Part shown: positions 6,826 through 14,595 of the stretch, in pieces
Layout: each line of letters begins with the position of its first letter
Numbering within the stretch: position 1 is the first letter of the stretch
Source: an uncultured Kocuria sp.
GTDB taxonomy: Bacteria > Actinomycetota > Actinomycetes > Actinomycetales > Micrococcaceae
NCBI RefSeq assembly: GCF_947500125.1
Contig: NZ_CANMRA010000031.1
Span: forward strand, 1 to 39,371
Reading direction: 5' to 3'
Length of the DNA: 39,371 nucleotides
Translations under genes and position numbers: made by a program
The notes under the pieces: model-generated
What the model was told of the DNA's origin: nothing
The model's input: the letters and a program-made list of their open reading frames with translations, nothing else
Databases searched by the model: none

Positions 6826-7644
6826 CTAGCGCGGAATCCTCTTCGTCGGCAACTGTCGCTGGAGGAAGTCCAGCACGGCGGGTCCGGCCGGGTCGATGAG
6901 GTGCCCGCCCGGCACGAGAGCCGTGTGCGCATCGGGCAGGAGCGTGGCGAGGCGCCGGTTGATGGCGTGCAGGGCCTCCGGGGAGTCTTGGGCGGTGATG
7001 ATCAGGGTCGGCTGTCGGATCCCAGCCAGATCCGCCTCGCTCAGCTCCAGCGGGGTCTGGCTGAGGTCCAGGCCTCGGCCCCGGATCTCCGCCAGCACGG
7101 CAGGGCCGGCGGCGGCGAAGTGGTCCCGCAGCTGCTGCGGGAGCGACTCCCACGCCTGGTCCCCCAGCGCTTGCCGGAATACCACTTCGGAGGCTCTGGA
7201 GGGGTTCTTGGCTGCCGCGGAGAGCACTGTGTGGCGCAGGTTCTTCGCCCACGCCGCGGCTTGCGGGTCGAGGGTGAACACCGCCGGTTCCAGCAGCACC
7301 AGCGCGGCGACTTGGTCGGGGTGGCGGCGGGCCAGCTCGAGGGCGATCACACCGCCGGTGCTGCGACCGATGACCGCCGCCGGTGCCGCTGAGAGGGCAT
7401 CGAGCAGCGCGGCGGCGTCCTGGACGTGATCGGTGAGGTCAACGGCCTCGAACGGGTCGGGCCGTTCGCTGCGGAAGTAGCCCCGCCGGTCGTAGACGAT
7501 GCACCGGTGGTGACGGCCGAGCCGTGCGGCGGCGTCCTCCCAGATCAGGGCGGAGCTGGGGCTGCCGTGAATACCGAGGACCGGGGCCCCGTTGCCGTGG
7601 ACCTCGTAATAGAGGCCCACCCCGTTGACCGTCTGGACGGGCAT
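6826..7644 (-). CDS. Alpha/beta hydrolase (epoxide hydrolase/haloperoxidase-like)
   Basis: A 272-residue canonical alpha/beta hydrolase. MPVQTVNGVGLYYEVHGNG and the H-G-S-P oxyanion motif (about residue 26) are followed by VYDRRGYFRSERP, the nucleophile elbow AAVIGRSTGGVIALELA (serine near 94), the acid in LIITAQDSPEALHAI, and the histidine in ALVPGGHLIDPAG. All three triad members are present and properly ordered, so it should be active. A serine nucleophile argues against a classic epoxide hydrolase; an esterase or perhydrolase-like role is possible. The ATG at 7644 is the first plausible start. It is convergent with the hydrolase at 5795. Confidence 0.85.
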   Translation of the reverse strand: MPVQTVNGVGLYYEVHGNGAPVLGIHGSPSSALIWEDAAARLGRHHRCIVYDRRGYFRSERPDPFEAVDLTDHVQDAAALLDALSAAPAAVIGRSTGGVIALELARRHPDQVAALVLLEPAVFTLDPQAAAWAKNLRHTVLSAAAKNPSRASEVVFRQALGDQAWESLPQQLRDHFAAAGPAVLAEIRGRGLDLSQTPLELSEADLAGIRQPTLIITAQDSPEALHAINRRLATLLPDAHTALVPGGHLIDPAGPAVLDFLQRQLPTKRIPR

Positions 7645-8180
7645 GGTCCCAGCCTAGAACTTCCCCGCCGGTCGGGGCAGAGAGCCTCCCGGGGACAGAT
7701 CATCGCTCCGCACTCTGCAGGCACCAGAACATCCCGCCGGCCGTCTCGCCACTGGGCTGCCTCGAGTCAGGCTGGGGTCGGCACGATGTTGTGGTTGCGG
7801 CGGAGCGGTGTGGCAGGAAGCCGGGACTGTCGTACCACCGACCCTCTAGGACGCCCGCATCGTCTTCGATCCGGGGCGGGTGTTGCTGCCGCTGCTGCAG
7901 GTGCGGACCGGCGGACCGAGCCACAAGGGCATCGGTCCAGCAGCTGGTGGAACAGTACCGCCCCCAGGGCTGGAGGGCCTCGCTTTTGGGCGGGCCACGG
8001 TCTTGGTGCGGCATCCGGCGGCTGCCTCGGTGGCGTCCGCGGCATCGCCCGTCATCGTGGGCAAAGCCGCCCCGGCAAGCGCACACTGGAGGCAGTGTCC
8101 CATCCAACCACTGGCAGGCAGCGCCGGGGATCAGTGGGTGCGCAGCCCCTAGTTTTCCTGCCGGAACCGGGGAGATGTCG
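7645..8180. other. Stretch without a recognisable intact gene; possible frameshifted zinc-ribbon remnant
   Basis: No frame is convincing end to end. On the minus strand one frame has HCLQCALAGAALPTMTGD (about 8100-8045) and a neighbouring frame has GRYCSTSCW (about 7960), which together resemble the two knuckles of a small zinc-ribbon protein. They cannot be joined without a shift. This is suggestive only. The rest probably holds promoters for the flanking divergent genes. Confidence 0.3.
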
Positions 8181-8561
8181 ATGAACCTGCTCAGCCAGAT
8201 CGCCGCCGGAGTCACCGTGGCGGGGTTGGTCTTCGCCTTCGTCCTGGAGGTCTTCCTCCACCGGGATCCGCGCACGTATTCCTTCACCCTCATCCGCCCT
8301 CAGGACGTGCCGGCCGTGCGGCTGTGGGTGATCTTCATCGGCCTCTACAACCTGTGCTTCGCTGCCGGGATCGCAGCGGGACTGCTCCTGCTGAACGTCG
8401 GGGCGATCGGGGCCGACCGCGCCTTGGTGCTCTTCGGATGCATCAGCCACATTTTTCTGGCCGTCCTGTTCCCGTTCGTGGAACGGCGCCTGTGGCGCAA
8501 CGCACTGATGGAAGGGATACCACCGCTGATAGCTGGTCTGGCCTACCTCGCGTGGGGATGA
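8181..8561 (+). CDS. DUF1304 family membrane protein
   Basis: A 126-residue protein with four hydrophobic segments. It starts MNLLSQIAAGVTVAGLVFAF, followed by L-E-V-F-L-H in the first helix, a short polar loop, then V-I-F-I-G-L-Y-N-L-C-F-A-A-G, matching the E-x-F-L ... x-x-N-x-G-L-Y-N-x-x-L-A-x-G pattern of the DUF1304 family of small inner-membrane proteins. The remaining two helices complete the usual length of about 120 residues. Function is unknown. The ATG at 8181 is preferred because GGGGAG ends 6 bases before it; an ATG two codons earlier overlaps that site. Nothing nearby suggests a role. Confidence 0.82.
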   Translation: MNLLSQIAAGVTVAGLVFAFVLEVFLHRDPRTYSFTLIRPQDVPAVRLWVIFIGLYNLCFAAGIAAGLLLLNVGAIGADRALVLFGCISHIFLAVLFPFVERRLWRNALMEGIPPLIAGLAYLAWG

Positions 8562-9006
8562 CACCCCAAGGACCGGCCCGAGCACTTCATCAGCCGAAAG
8601 CGGCAGGACATCTCGATCGCGCTGCACCGAAGGCGCGCACCGGTGAGCACGGTGACCGGCACCGCAGATGGCCTTCATCGGCCGGCGGTCGCTCCCACAA
8701 CGGCAGCTCACGATCTCAGGAGGGGACCATTTTGAGCAGTCACCGGCCGCTGCGCGCTTCGGCCCGCCGGCATCCGATACGGCTGGAAGTCTCACCACCA
8801 AAACGTTTCGCAACCTATCTATTGCCGGACTCAACGCAGGACCGGTCAACCCGTTGATCGCCTTGAACCTGACCGACCCGACGACCACGACCGGACAGCA
8901 TCGTCCCCATATCGCCATCGAGCTGCGTCAGAAGCTCGCTACTTGCCGCGGCAATTCACACGAGCGGTCGCACACTCTTCGCGTGAGACGTCCCGCATTC
9001 CCTGCA
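8562..9006. other. Gene-poor stretch before the restriction-related relic
   Basis: No gene is recognised. AGGAGG near 8720 precedes a TTG-started frame of about 40 codons (8734-8857) that ends in a basic stretch. It has no family features and may be chance. Composition is mixed, as in the other eroded parts of the island. Confidence 0.4.
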
Positions 9007-9666
9007 TTACGTGACAGGGGCGCCGACGAAGCGCTCGACCGTGGCGCGGAGATCGTCGCTGAGCTGGAAGATGTCCTCCAACCCGTCGATGGAGTGGCGG
9101 GTCTCCTTCTTGTCCTCGTCGAAGAGGCCGATGTACTTCTGGCCGGTGTTGAAGTGCAGTCGGGCGATGGACTTGCGGTGGTTGTCGTCCAGCAGGACAG
9201 CGCAATAGGACTTGGCGTCGCGGTAGACCACGCGCTGAGGCTTCACCTGGGCACAGACGATGGCGCGGATGATCTGGAAGGCCTCCAGCTCCTCGATGGT
9301 GGTCACCACCCCGTCACTGGACTCGCGCAGGTCCTTCTCCACCTCACCCTCGCTCTGAACCGCTTCGGCCGGCGCGTCCGCCAGCGCCACGGACGAGGGT
9401 GTGCTGCCCACACCCAGAGCCGTGGTCAAGCGGTTGATCACCTGCTCGTTGAGGAACTGCTGGGCGGCCTTGGCCACCAGCGGGGAGAACTGGTCACGCA
9501 CCTTCTGGGTGAAGGCGCCTTCGTGGACCTTGGTGGTGAAGAACTTCACCCGATCCACATCCGGTTCCTTCAACTGGGCAGCGATCTCCCGCTAGATCGA
9601 ACCGATGTACTTCAGCTCCCCTGCGGCGTTGATGATGGAGTCGAGGTCGAAGACGTCCTTGGACAG
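9007..9666 (-). pseudogene. C-terminal relic of an HsdR_N-type restriction-related protein
   Basis: The frame reads LSKDVFDLDSIINAAGELKY, IGSI, an in-frame TAG (9594-9592), then REIAAQLKEPDVDRVKFFTT and onward to TQKVRDQFSPL, QQFLNEQVINRL, then after an acidic linker FQIIRAIVCAQVKP, the pair SYCAVLLDDNHRKSIARLHF and YIGLFDEDKKETRHSID. This matches the C-terminal half of the stand-alone proteins with a type I restriction R-subunit N-terminal (HsdR_N) nuclease domain (about 350 residues), from memory of that family. The N-terminal nuclease half is missing upstream of 9666. The TAG stands where relatives have Lys or Gln. A 188-residue frame from an ATG at 9573 could still be made but would lack the nuclease core. 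It marks a lost defence gene at the edge of the island. Confidence 0.7.
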
Positions 9667-9717
9667 CTTTCGTCCTGCGCATGTGGCCCTCGCCGCTGAG
9701 GCTTCGACCACAGACAG

Positions 9718-9752
9718 CAGGACGGGGAGCCTCATCGAGGCTCCCCGTCCTG
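9718..9752 (-). terminator. Terminator hairpin, 16-bp perfect stem
   Basis: Positions 9718-9733 are the exact reverse complement of 9737-9752, with a 3-base loop. It begins 12 bases after the stop of the minus-strand gene ending at 9764, and a modest T-rich stretch follows on the minus strand. Confidence 0.8.
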
Positions 9753-9763
9753 CCGTATGGGCG

Positions 9764-10033
9764 TCAGTTGCGCGCGCTGCCGGTGTTCGTGCCCTCCCCG
9801 GAGTCGTCCCGGTGGTAGAGGTACTCGTTGCCGTGCTCGTCCTTCTCCACGTAGAAGTGCTCCTGGACCTCCTGGTACCACGTCTCTGCGGCCTGGCTCA
9901 TGTTCTCGCCCTCCTGCGACTGAGCCAGGCGGTCCCCGGGCCCGTAGACGCGCATCGCGATGGCGTTGAGCCGGTCGAGGAGGCGGTGCTGCTGCTCGCC
10001 GTCCGGGTTGCTGTTCTGCCTGTTCCTCGCCAT
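9764..10033 (-). CDS. Small acidic hypothetical protein
   Basis: An 89-residue hydrophilic protein with no membrane segment. The N-terminus MARNRQNSNPDGEQQHRLLD leads into a helix (RLNAIAMRVYGPGDRLAQ), then an acidic, aromatic stretch WYQEVQEHFYVEKDEHGNEY and a charged tail. The D-x-H-G-N-E-Y-L-Y-H motif is conserved-looking. The family is not recognised; it may be lineage-restricted in Micrococcaceae. Good codon bias and strong terminators on both sides support a real single-gene unit. It lies just downstream of the BCCT transporter in the same direction, but the intervening hairpin makes co-transcription unlikely. It is the first core-like gene after the island. Confidence 0.7.
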   Translation of the reverse strand: MARNRQNSNPDGEQQHRLLDRLNAIAMRVYGPGDRLAQSQEGENMSQAAETWYQEVQEHFYVEKDEHGNEYLYHRDDSGEGTNTGSARN

Positions 10034-10118
10034 GACGTCCCCCGTTGCCCATTGTGATGGTGATCACCAGTCTAGCGCCGGCAGGGTCCCCGGGGCGGGT
10101 GCCCGGCGCAGATGAACG

Positions 10119-10157
10119 GAGCGGGCCCACCGGCCGGTGATGCCGGTGGGCCCGCTC
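10119..10157 (-). terminator. Terminator of the BCCT transporter gene
   Basis: GAGCGGGCCCACCGGC (10119-10134) is perfectly complementary to 10142-10157, with a 7-base loop. It starts about 20 bases after the transporter stop at 10178. Confidence 0.8.
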
Positions 10158-10177
10158 GGTCCGCGCTGTCCGCGGGG

Positions 10178-11935
10178 CTACTCGATGTCGCGGATCTTCT
10201 TGAGCGAGCCCGTGCTCGTGCGGTACTCCCGGACGTAGACGGGCTGCTCCGGGTGCTCGATGGCCGGGGCGTTGGCCGGTTCCGAGCCGTGCACGTAGTC
10301 CGGGGCCACGACGATCTCCTCGTCCACCTCGTCGCCGGTGGCGGTGCGGCGGTGGAACTCTTCGGGCGGCAGCACGCGGCGCCACTGGCGGGTGGGCAGC
10401 ACGCCCACCTCCCCGGCGTCCTCGCGCAGGGCTCTGAGCAGGGAGTAGATCATCACGTACCCCAGCACGAAGAACGGCAGGCCGATGAGGATGGCCACGT
10501 TCTGCAGCGCCGCGAGTCCCGTGGCGCCGGTGGCGGTCAGCAGGATCGCGGCGATGAGGCCGATGGCCACGACCCAGAACACGCGCTGGTGGACCGGGGA
10601 CTCCTCCTCGTGACCGCTGCCCATGGTGTCCATGACCAGGGCGGCGGAGTCGATCGAGGTGATGAAGAACAGCACCACGATGAGCACGCCCAGGGCGGAG
10701 GTGACGGTGGAGAACGGGAAGTTCTCGAGGAAGACGAACATCGCCCCGGGGATGTCGCCCTCGTCCACCACGGCCTCGACGAGCCCGCCGTCGCCGTTGA
10801 GCTCGATGTTGAACACGCCCATGCCGAAGATGCCGAACCAGATGACGGAGAACAGCGTGGGGAACGCGAGCACGCCGGAGACGAACTGGCGGATGGTGCG
10901 GCCGCGGGAGATGCGGGCGATGAAGATGCCCACGAACGGGGACCAGGTGATCGTCCACGCCCAGTAGAAGACGGTCCAGCCGCTCTGCCACCCGGTGTCG
11001 GCAAAGGCGTCGTTCCAGAAGGCGAGCTGCGGGAGCATCGACACGTAGGTGCCGGCGGACTCGACCATGCCCTTGAGCATCAGCACGGTGGGACCGGAGA
11101 TGAGGATGAAGACGAGCAGGCCGATCGCGAGCAGGATGTTGGTGTTGGACAGCCGCTTGATGCCGCGGTCGAGGCCGAGGGCCACGGAGACCGAGGCGAC
11201 GAGGCTCACGGCGGTGATGATGAGGATCTGCGACAGCGCCGACTCCGAGATCCCGAAGAGCCGGGCCAGGCCGCTGTTGATCTGCATCGTGCCGAGACCG
11301 ATCGAGACGGCCACGCCGAACAGGGTGCCCACGATGGCCAGGATGTCGATGGCCCGGCCCATCGGCCCGTGGATGCGCTCCCCCAGCAGCGGCTGGAACA
11401 TGGAGCTCACCCGGGGCGGCAGGTTCCGCTTGTACATGAAGTAGCCGAAGGCCAGCGCCGGGAGGGTGAAGATCGTCCAGGTGTGCAGCCCGAAGTGGTA
11501 GAGCGTGAAGCCCATCGCCTCGGTGGCGGCCTCCATGGACTCCGGCTCCACGCCCTGGCGCGGCGGGTTCGCGAAGTGGTTGACCGGCTCGGCCACGGCC
11601 CAGAACATGAGGATCGTGCCGATGCCGGCGGCGAACAGCATCGAGAACCAGGACAGGTTGGAGTGCTGCGGCCGTTCGTCGTCGGCCCCGAGCCGGACCT
11701 GCCCGAACCTGCTCACCATGAGGTAGATCAGGAACAGCAGGAAGACGGTCACGCCGAGGATGTAGAACCAGCCGAGCTGGTCGATGACCCAGCTGGAGCC
11801 GCCCGTGAAGACCGCGTCCATGAAGTCCGTGAAGACCAGCGTCAGGATCACGAACGCGATGATCACCAGGGCGGAGCCGAAGAAGATCGTGGGGCTGGTC
11901 CGTAGTCGCAGGGAGTCGTGCAGTCTGTTCAGCAT
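10178..11935 (-). CDS. BCCT family osmolyte transporter
   Basis: A 585-residue transporter with about 12 membrane segments. BCCT landmarks in order are: WFSMLFAAGIGTILMFWAVA (about 96-115, the substrate and sodium-site helix), GLHTWTIFTLPALAFGYFMY (about 149-168), the conserved helix VGTLFGVAVSIGLGTMQINS (about 202-221), and the signature WTVFYWAWTITWSPFVG followed by ARISRGRTIR (about 320-349). These carriers import betaine, choline, carnitine or ectoine with sodium or protons for osmoprotection. Compared with BetP, the aromatic box is altered: F148 and F156 replace Trp189 and Tyr197, W153 is kept, and T328 replaces Trp374. The substrate is therefore open. A charged tail of about 80 residues suggests osmotic regulation. 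A 13-bp tandem repeat lies in its upstream region. Confidence 0.93.
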   Translation of the reverse strand: MLNRLHDSLRLRTSPTIFFGSALVIIAFVILTLVFTDFMDAVFTGGSSWVIDQLGWFYILGVTVFLLFLIYLMVSRFGQVRLGADDERPQHSNLSWFSMLFAAGIGTILMFWAVAEPVNHFANPPRQGVEPESMEAATEAMGFTLYHFGLHTWTIFTLPALAFGYFMYKRNLPPRVSSMFQPLLGERIHGPMGRAIDILAIVGTLFGVAVSIGLGTMQINSGLARLFGISESALSQILIITAVSLVASVSVALGLDRGIKRLSNTNILLAIGLLVFILISGPTVLMLKGMVESAGTYVSMLPQLAFWNDAFADTGWQSGWTVFYWAWTITWSPFVGIFIARISRGRTIRQFVSGVLAFPTLFSVIWFGIFGMGVFNIELNGDGGLVEAVVDEGDIPGAMFVFLENFPFSTVTSALGVLIVVLFFITSIDSAALVMDTMGSGHEEESPVHQRVFWVVAIGLIAAILLTATGATGLAALQNVAILIGLPFFVLGYVMIYSLLRALREDAGEVGVLPTRQWRRVLPPEEFHRRTATGDEVDEEIVVAPDYVHGSEPANAPAIEHPEQPVYVREYRTSTGSLKKIRDIE

Positions 11936-11991
11936 TGCCGTGCTTCCCCGGCTGCCCCCGGCCTCGGACGAGCGGACGGCCGCCGTGTCTC

Positions 11992-12043
11992 GGTTGTGTG
12001 CTTCGGTGGTGTTGTTCGGTGGTGTTGTTCGGTGGTGTGCTTC
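11992..12043. repeat. 13-bp tandem repeat, four copies
   Basis: The unit GGTGGTGTTGTTC occurs at 12005-12017 and 12018-12030, with variants GGTGGTGTGCTTC (12031-12043) and GGTTGTGTGCTTC (11992-12004). The block lies 57 bases upstream of the BCCT start codon and downstream of coaE, so it is in the transporter's leader or promoter region. On that gene's strand the unit is purine-poor and A/C-rich. Confidence 0.85.
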
Positions 12044-12111
12044 GGTCTCGCGCTGAGGTCTTGCGCTTCGGTTGCCTCGACCCTACCCTCTGGTCACCGA
12101 AGAGTGGAGAG

Positions 12112-12729
12112 TCATGGTCCGTGCGGCGTGGACGGCAGGCGGGGCTCCACGTGGAACTCCCACCACGCGTCGACGCGGTCGAGCAGCCGCTGCACGGAGT
12201 CGTCGTTGACGAGCACGCTGCTCGAGACGGCCGCCCGCTCCTCGTCGGTGGCCTGGGCGGCGATCCGGGCGCGGGCGTCGGCCGCCGTCATCCCGCGGTC
12301 CTCGACCATCCGCCGGACGCGCTCCTCCACCGGGGCCTGGACGGTGAGGACGAGGTCGAAGCGCCCGTGCTGGCCGGTCTCCACGAGCAGGGGGATGTCC
12401 TCGACCAGCACGGCGTCCTCCCCCGCCGCGGCCGCCAGGCGTTCCGCCTCCGCGCGGACGAGGGGATGGATGATCGCGTTGAGCCGCGTCCGGGCCTCCG
12501 GGTCCGCGAACACCCGGGCGCCGAGCGCGGCCCGGTCCAGGCGGCCGTCCGAGGTCAGCACGGAGGATCCGAACTCCTCGACGATCCGCTCGAGACCCGG
12601 CTGGCCCGGCTCCTGCAGGGCCCGCGCGATCGCGTCGGCGTCGATCACGGTGGCCCCGAGCTCCATGAGCCGCCGGGAGACGGTGGACTTGCCCGAGGCG
12701 ATCCCGCCCGTGAGTCCGATGGTCAGCAT
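12112..12729 (-). CDS. coaE: Dephospho-CoA kinase
   Basis: A 205-residue enzyme catalysing the last step of coenzyme A synthesis, phosphorylation of the 3'-hydroxyl of dephospho-CoA. The P-loop GLTGGIASGKSTVSRRL is at residues 5-21, followed by the DADAIAR motif (about 30-36), LDRAALGARVFADPEAR, the NAIIHPLVR motif and VLVEDIPLLVETG (about 106-118) of the lid and substrate region. The length is normal for a single-domain CoaE; there is no C-terminal UPF0157 extension as found in some mycobacteria. The ATG at 12729 immediately precedes the P-loop strand. It lies 44 bases after the GH13 gene in the same direction, so they may be co-transcribed. Proximity to rpsA and polA is typical of actinobacteria. 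Confidence 0.96.
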   Translation of the reverse strand: MLTIGLTGGIASGKSTVSRRLMELGATVIDADAIARALQEPGQPGLERIVEEFGSSVLTSDGRLDRAALGARVFADPEARTRLNAIIHPLVRAEAERLAAAAGEDAVLVEDIPLLVETGQHGRFDLVLTVQAPVEERVRRMVEDRGMTAADARARIAAQATDEERAAVSSSVLVNDDSVQRLLDRVDAWWEFHVEPRLPSTPHGP

Positions 12730-12773
12730 GGGACCATGCTAGCGGCCGGCCCCGCGCCGGGGCCGCCGGGCGC

Positions 12774-14495
12774 TCACCCCTCCCCCGCGCCGGCCACGGT
12801 GGTCATGACGTCCGGCAGCGTGCCGGGCCCGTGCGCCCGCTGCACCCGCAGCCAGCGGAACCCGTAGCCCTCCAGGGCCAGCTCCACCGAGGAGTCGGCG
12901 TCGAGGGTGCACGTCCCGTCCGCCAGCAGGTCCAGCAGCTCGGTGCCCTCCTCCTCGTCCGGCAGCCGCAGGGACACGGTGGTGGGCTCCGCGGAGAGGT
13001 TGTGCAGCGCGACGACGGCGGAGCCCTCCCACGAGCACCGGTGGGCCAGTACCTCCCGGCGCGGCTGGTCCAGCACCTCGGCGGGACCCCAGGCCAGCTC
13101 GGTGCACTCCCGGTAGCGGCGGGACAGGGCGGTGACGAAGTGCAGCAGGGACTCCGGGGCCCGCTTGGCGTCGGCGACGTTCACGTGCGCGGGCCCGTAC
13201 TCCCCCTCGACGACCGCAGCGGAGAGGTCCTCGGCGGCCGCGGAGGAGAAGCCCCCGTTGCGGCCGGGGGTCCACTGCATAGGCGTGCGCACGGCCATGC
13301 GGCCCTCGGCGGCGAGGTTCTCGCCCATACCGATCTCCTCGCCGTAGTACAGCACCGGGGTGCCCGGCAGCGAGAAGAGCAGCGAGTAGACCATCCGGAT
13401 GCGCTGCCGGTCGCCCTGCAGCATGGGCGGCAGCCGCCGCGTGAGGCCCCGGCCGTAGATCTGCATCCGCTCCTCGGGGCCGAACGCCGCGAACACCTCC
13501 TCCCGCTCGGACCCGGAGAGCTGGTCGAGGGTGAGCTCGTCGTGGTTGCGCACGAAGTTGGCCCACTGGGCGTCCTGCGGGATGCGCGGGCGGTTCTTCA
13601 GTGCGGTCGCCAGCGGTCCGGCGTCCTGGCGGGCCAGTGAGAGGTAGAGGTTCTGCATGGCCACGAAGTCGAAGATCATGGTCAGCTCCCCCGCGTCCTC
13701 GGTGCCGAACAGCTCGAGCTGCTGCTGGTAGGGCAGGTTGACCTCGCCCAGGAGAGCGGCCCGGCCGTTGCGGCGGTTCATGAACTTGCGCAGCGAGCGC
13801 AGGAACCCGTGCGGGTCGGTGAACCCGCCCCGGTTCTCGAAGTCGTCACCCTGCCCGAGGGTGAGCAGCTGCGGGATCCCGTCGACGCGGAAGCCGTCGA
13901 GGCCCAGGTGCAGCCAGAACCCCACGACCTTGGCGATCTCGTCCCGCACCTTCGGGTGGGACAGGTTGAGGTCCGGCTGGTGGCGGTAGAAGCGGTGCAG
14001 GTACCAGTGCCCGGTGGTCCCGTCCCGGGTCCAGACGCCGCCCTCCTTGTCGGGGAACACAGCCTTCTCGGACGTGTCCGGCGGCTCGTCGGCGCGCCAG
14101 ACGTAGTAGTCGCGGTACGGGTTGTCCGTGCTGGAGCGGGAGGCCTGGAACCACGGGTGCTGGTCGGAGGTGTGGTTGACCACGAGGTCGGCGATGACCC
14201 GCAGGCCGCGGTCCTGGGCCGTGCGGACGAGCTCCACGAGGTCGCCGAAGCTGCCCAGCCGCCGGTCGACGCCGTAGAAGTCCGTGACGTCGTACCCGTC
14301 GTCCCGGTTCGGCGTGGGGTAGAACGGCATGAGCCACAGGCACGTCACGCCCAGCTCCGCCAGGTAGTCCACCCGCTCGGCGAGCCCGGCGAGGTCCCCG
14401 GTGCCGTCGCCGTCCGTGTCCAGGAACCGCTCGACGTCCACGCAGTACACGACCGCCTGCTTCCACCAGAGGTCGGAGGTGTCGGCGATGCGCAT
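12774..14495 (-). CDS. GH13 alpha-glucosidase / trehalose-synthase-like enzyme
   Basis: A 573-residue glycoside hydrolase family 13 protein, cytoplasmic, with no signal peptide. The (beta/alpha)8 barrel shows the GH13 regions: GVTCLWLMPFYPTPNRDDGY, DLVVNHTSDQHPWF, GLDGFRVDGIPQLL with nucleophile D205, LLGEVNLP with acid/base E251, and FVRNHDE with stabiliser D319. A C-terminal beta domain follows. The W-W-K-Q-A-V-V-Y opening and the D-G-D-G-T-G-D-L-A-G-L segment place it near trehalose synthase and alpha-glucosidases, although classic TreS reads WYKDAVIY. Interconversion of maltose and trehalose or hydrolysis of small glucosides is likely. The ATG at 14495 has GAGGGAG about 8 bases upstream; the long in-frame extension to 14975 is antisense to the next gene. 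It is divergent from the YigZ-like gene. Confidence 0.88.
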   Translation of the reverse strand: MRIADTSDLWWKQAVVYCVDVERFLDTDGDGTGDLAGLAERVDYLAELGVTCLWLMPFYPTPNRDDGYDVTDFYGVDRRLGSFGDLVELVRTAQDRGLRVIADLVVNHTSDQHPWFQASRSSTDNPYRDYYVWRADEPPDTSEKAVFPDKEGGVWTRDGTTGHWYLHRFYRHQPDLNLSHPKVRDEIAKVVGFWLHLGLDGFRVDGIPQLLTLGQGDDFENRGGFTDPHGFLRSLRKFMNRRNGRAALLGEVNLPYQQQLELFGTEDAGELTMIFDFVAMQNLYLSLARQDAGPLATALKNRPRIPQDAQWANFVRNHDELTLDQLSGSEREEVFAAFGPEERMQIYGRGLTRRLPPMLQGDRQRIRMVYSLLFSLPGTPVLYYGEEIGMGENLAAEGRMAVRTPMQWTPGRNGGFSSAAAEDLSAAVVEGEYGPAHVNVADAKRAPESLLHFVTALSRRYRECTELAWGPAEVLDQPRREVLAHRCSWEGSAVVALHNLSAEPTTVSLRLPDEEEGTELLDLLADGTCTLDADSSVELALEGYGFRWLRVQRAHGPGTLPDVMTTVAGAGEG

Positions 14496-14595
14496 GGCTG
14501 CTCCCTCGGTCGCGGATGCCCCCTGTCTAGCACCCCGCCCCGGTCCCGTCGAGGGCCCGGTCGAGAGCTCGGGAGCCCGGCCTAGAGTGGGGAGC

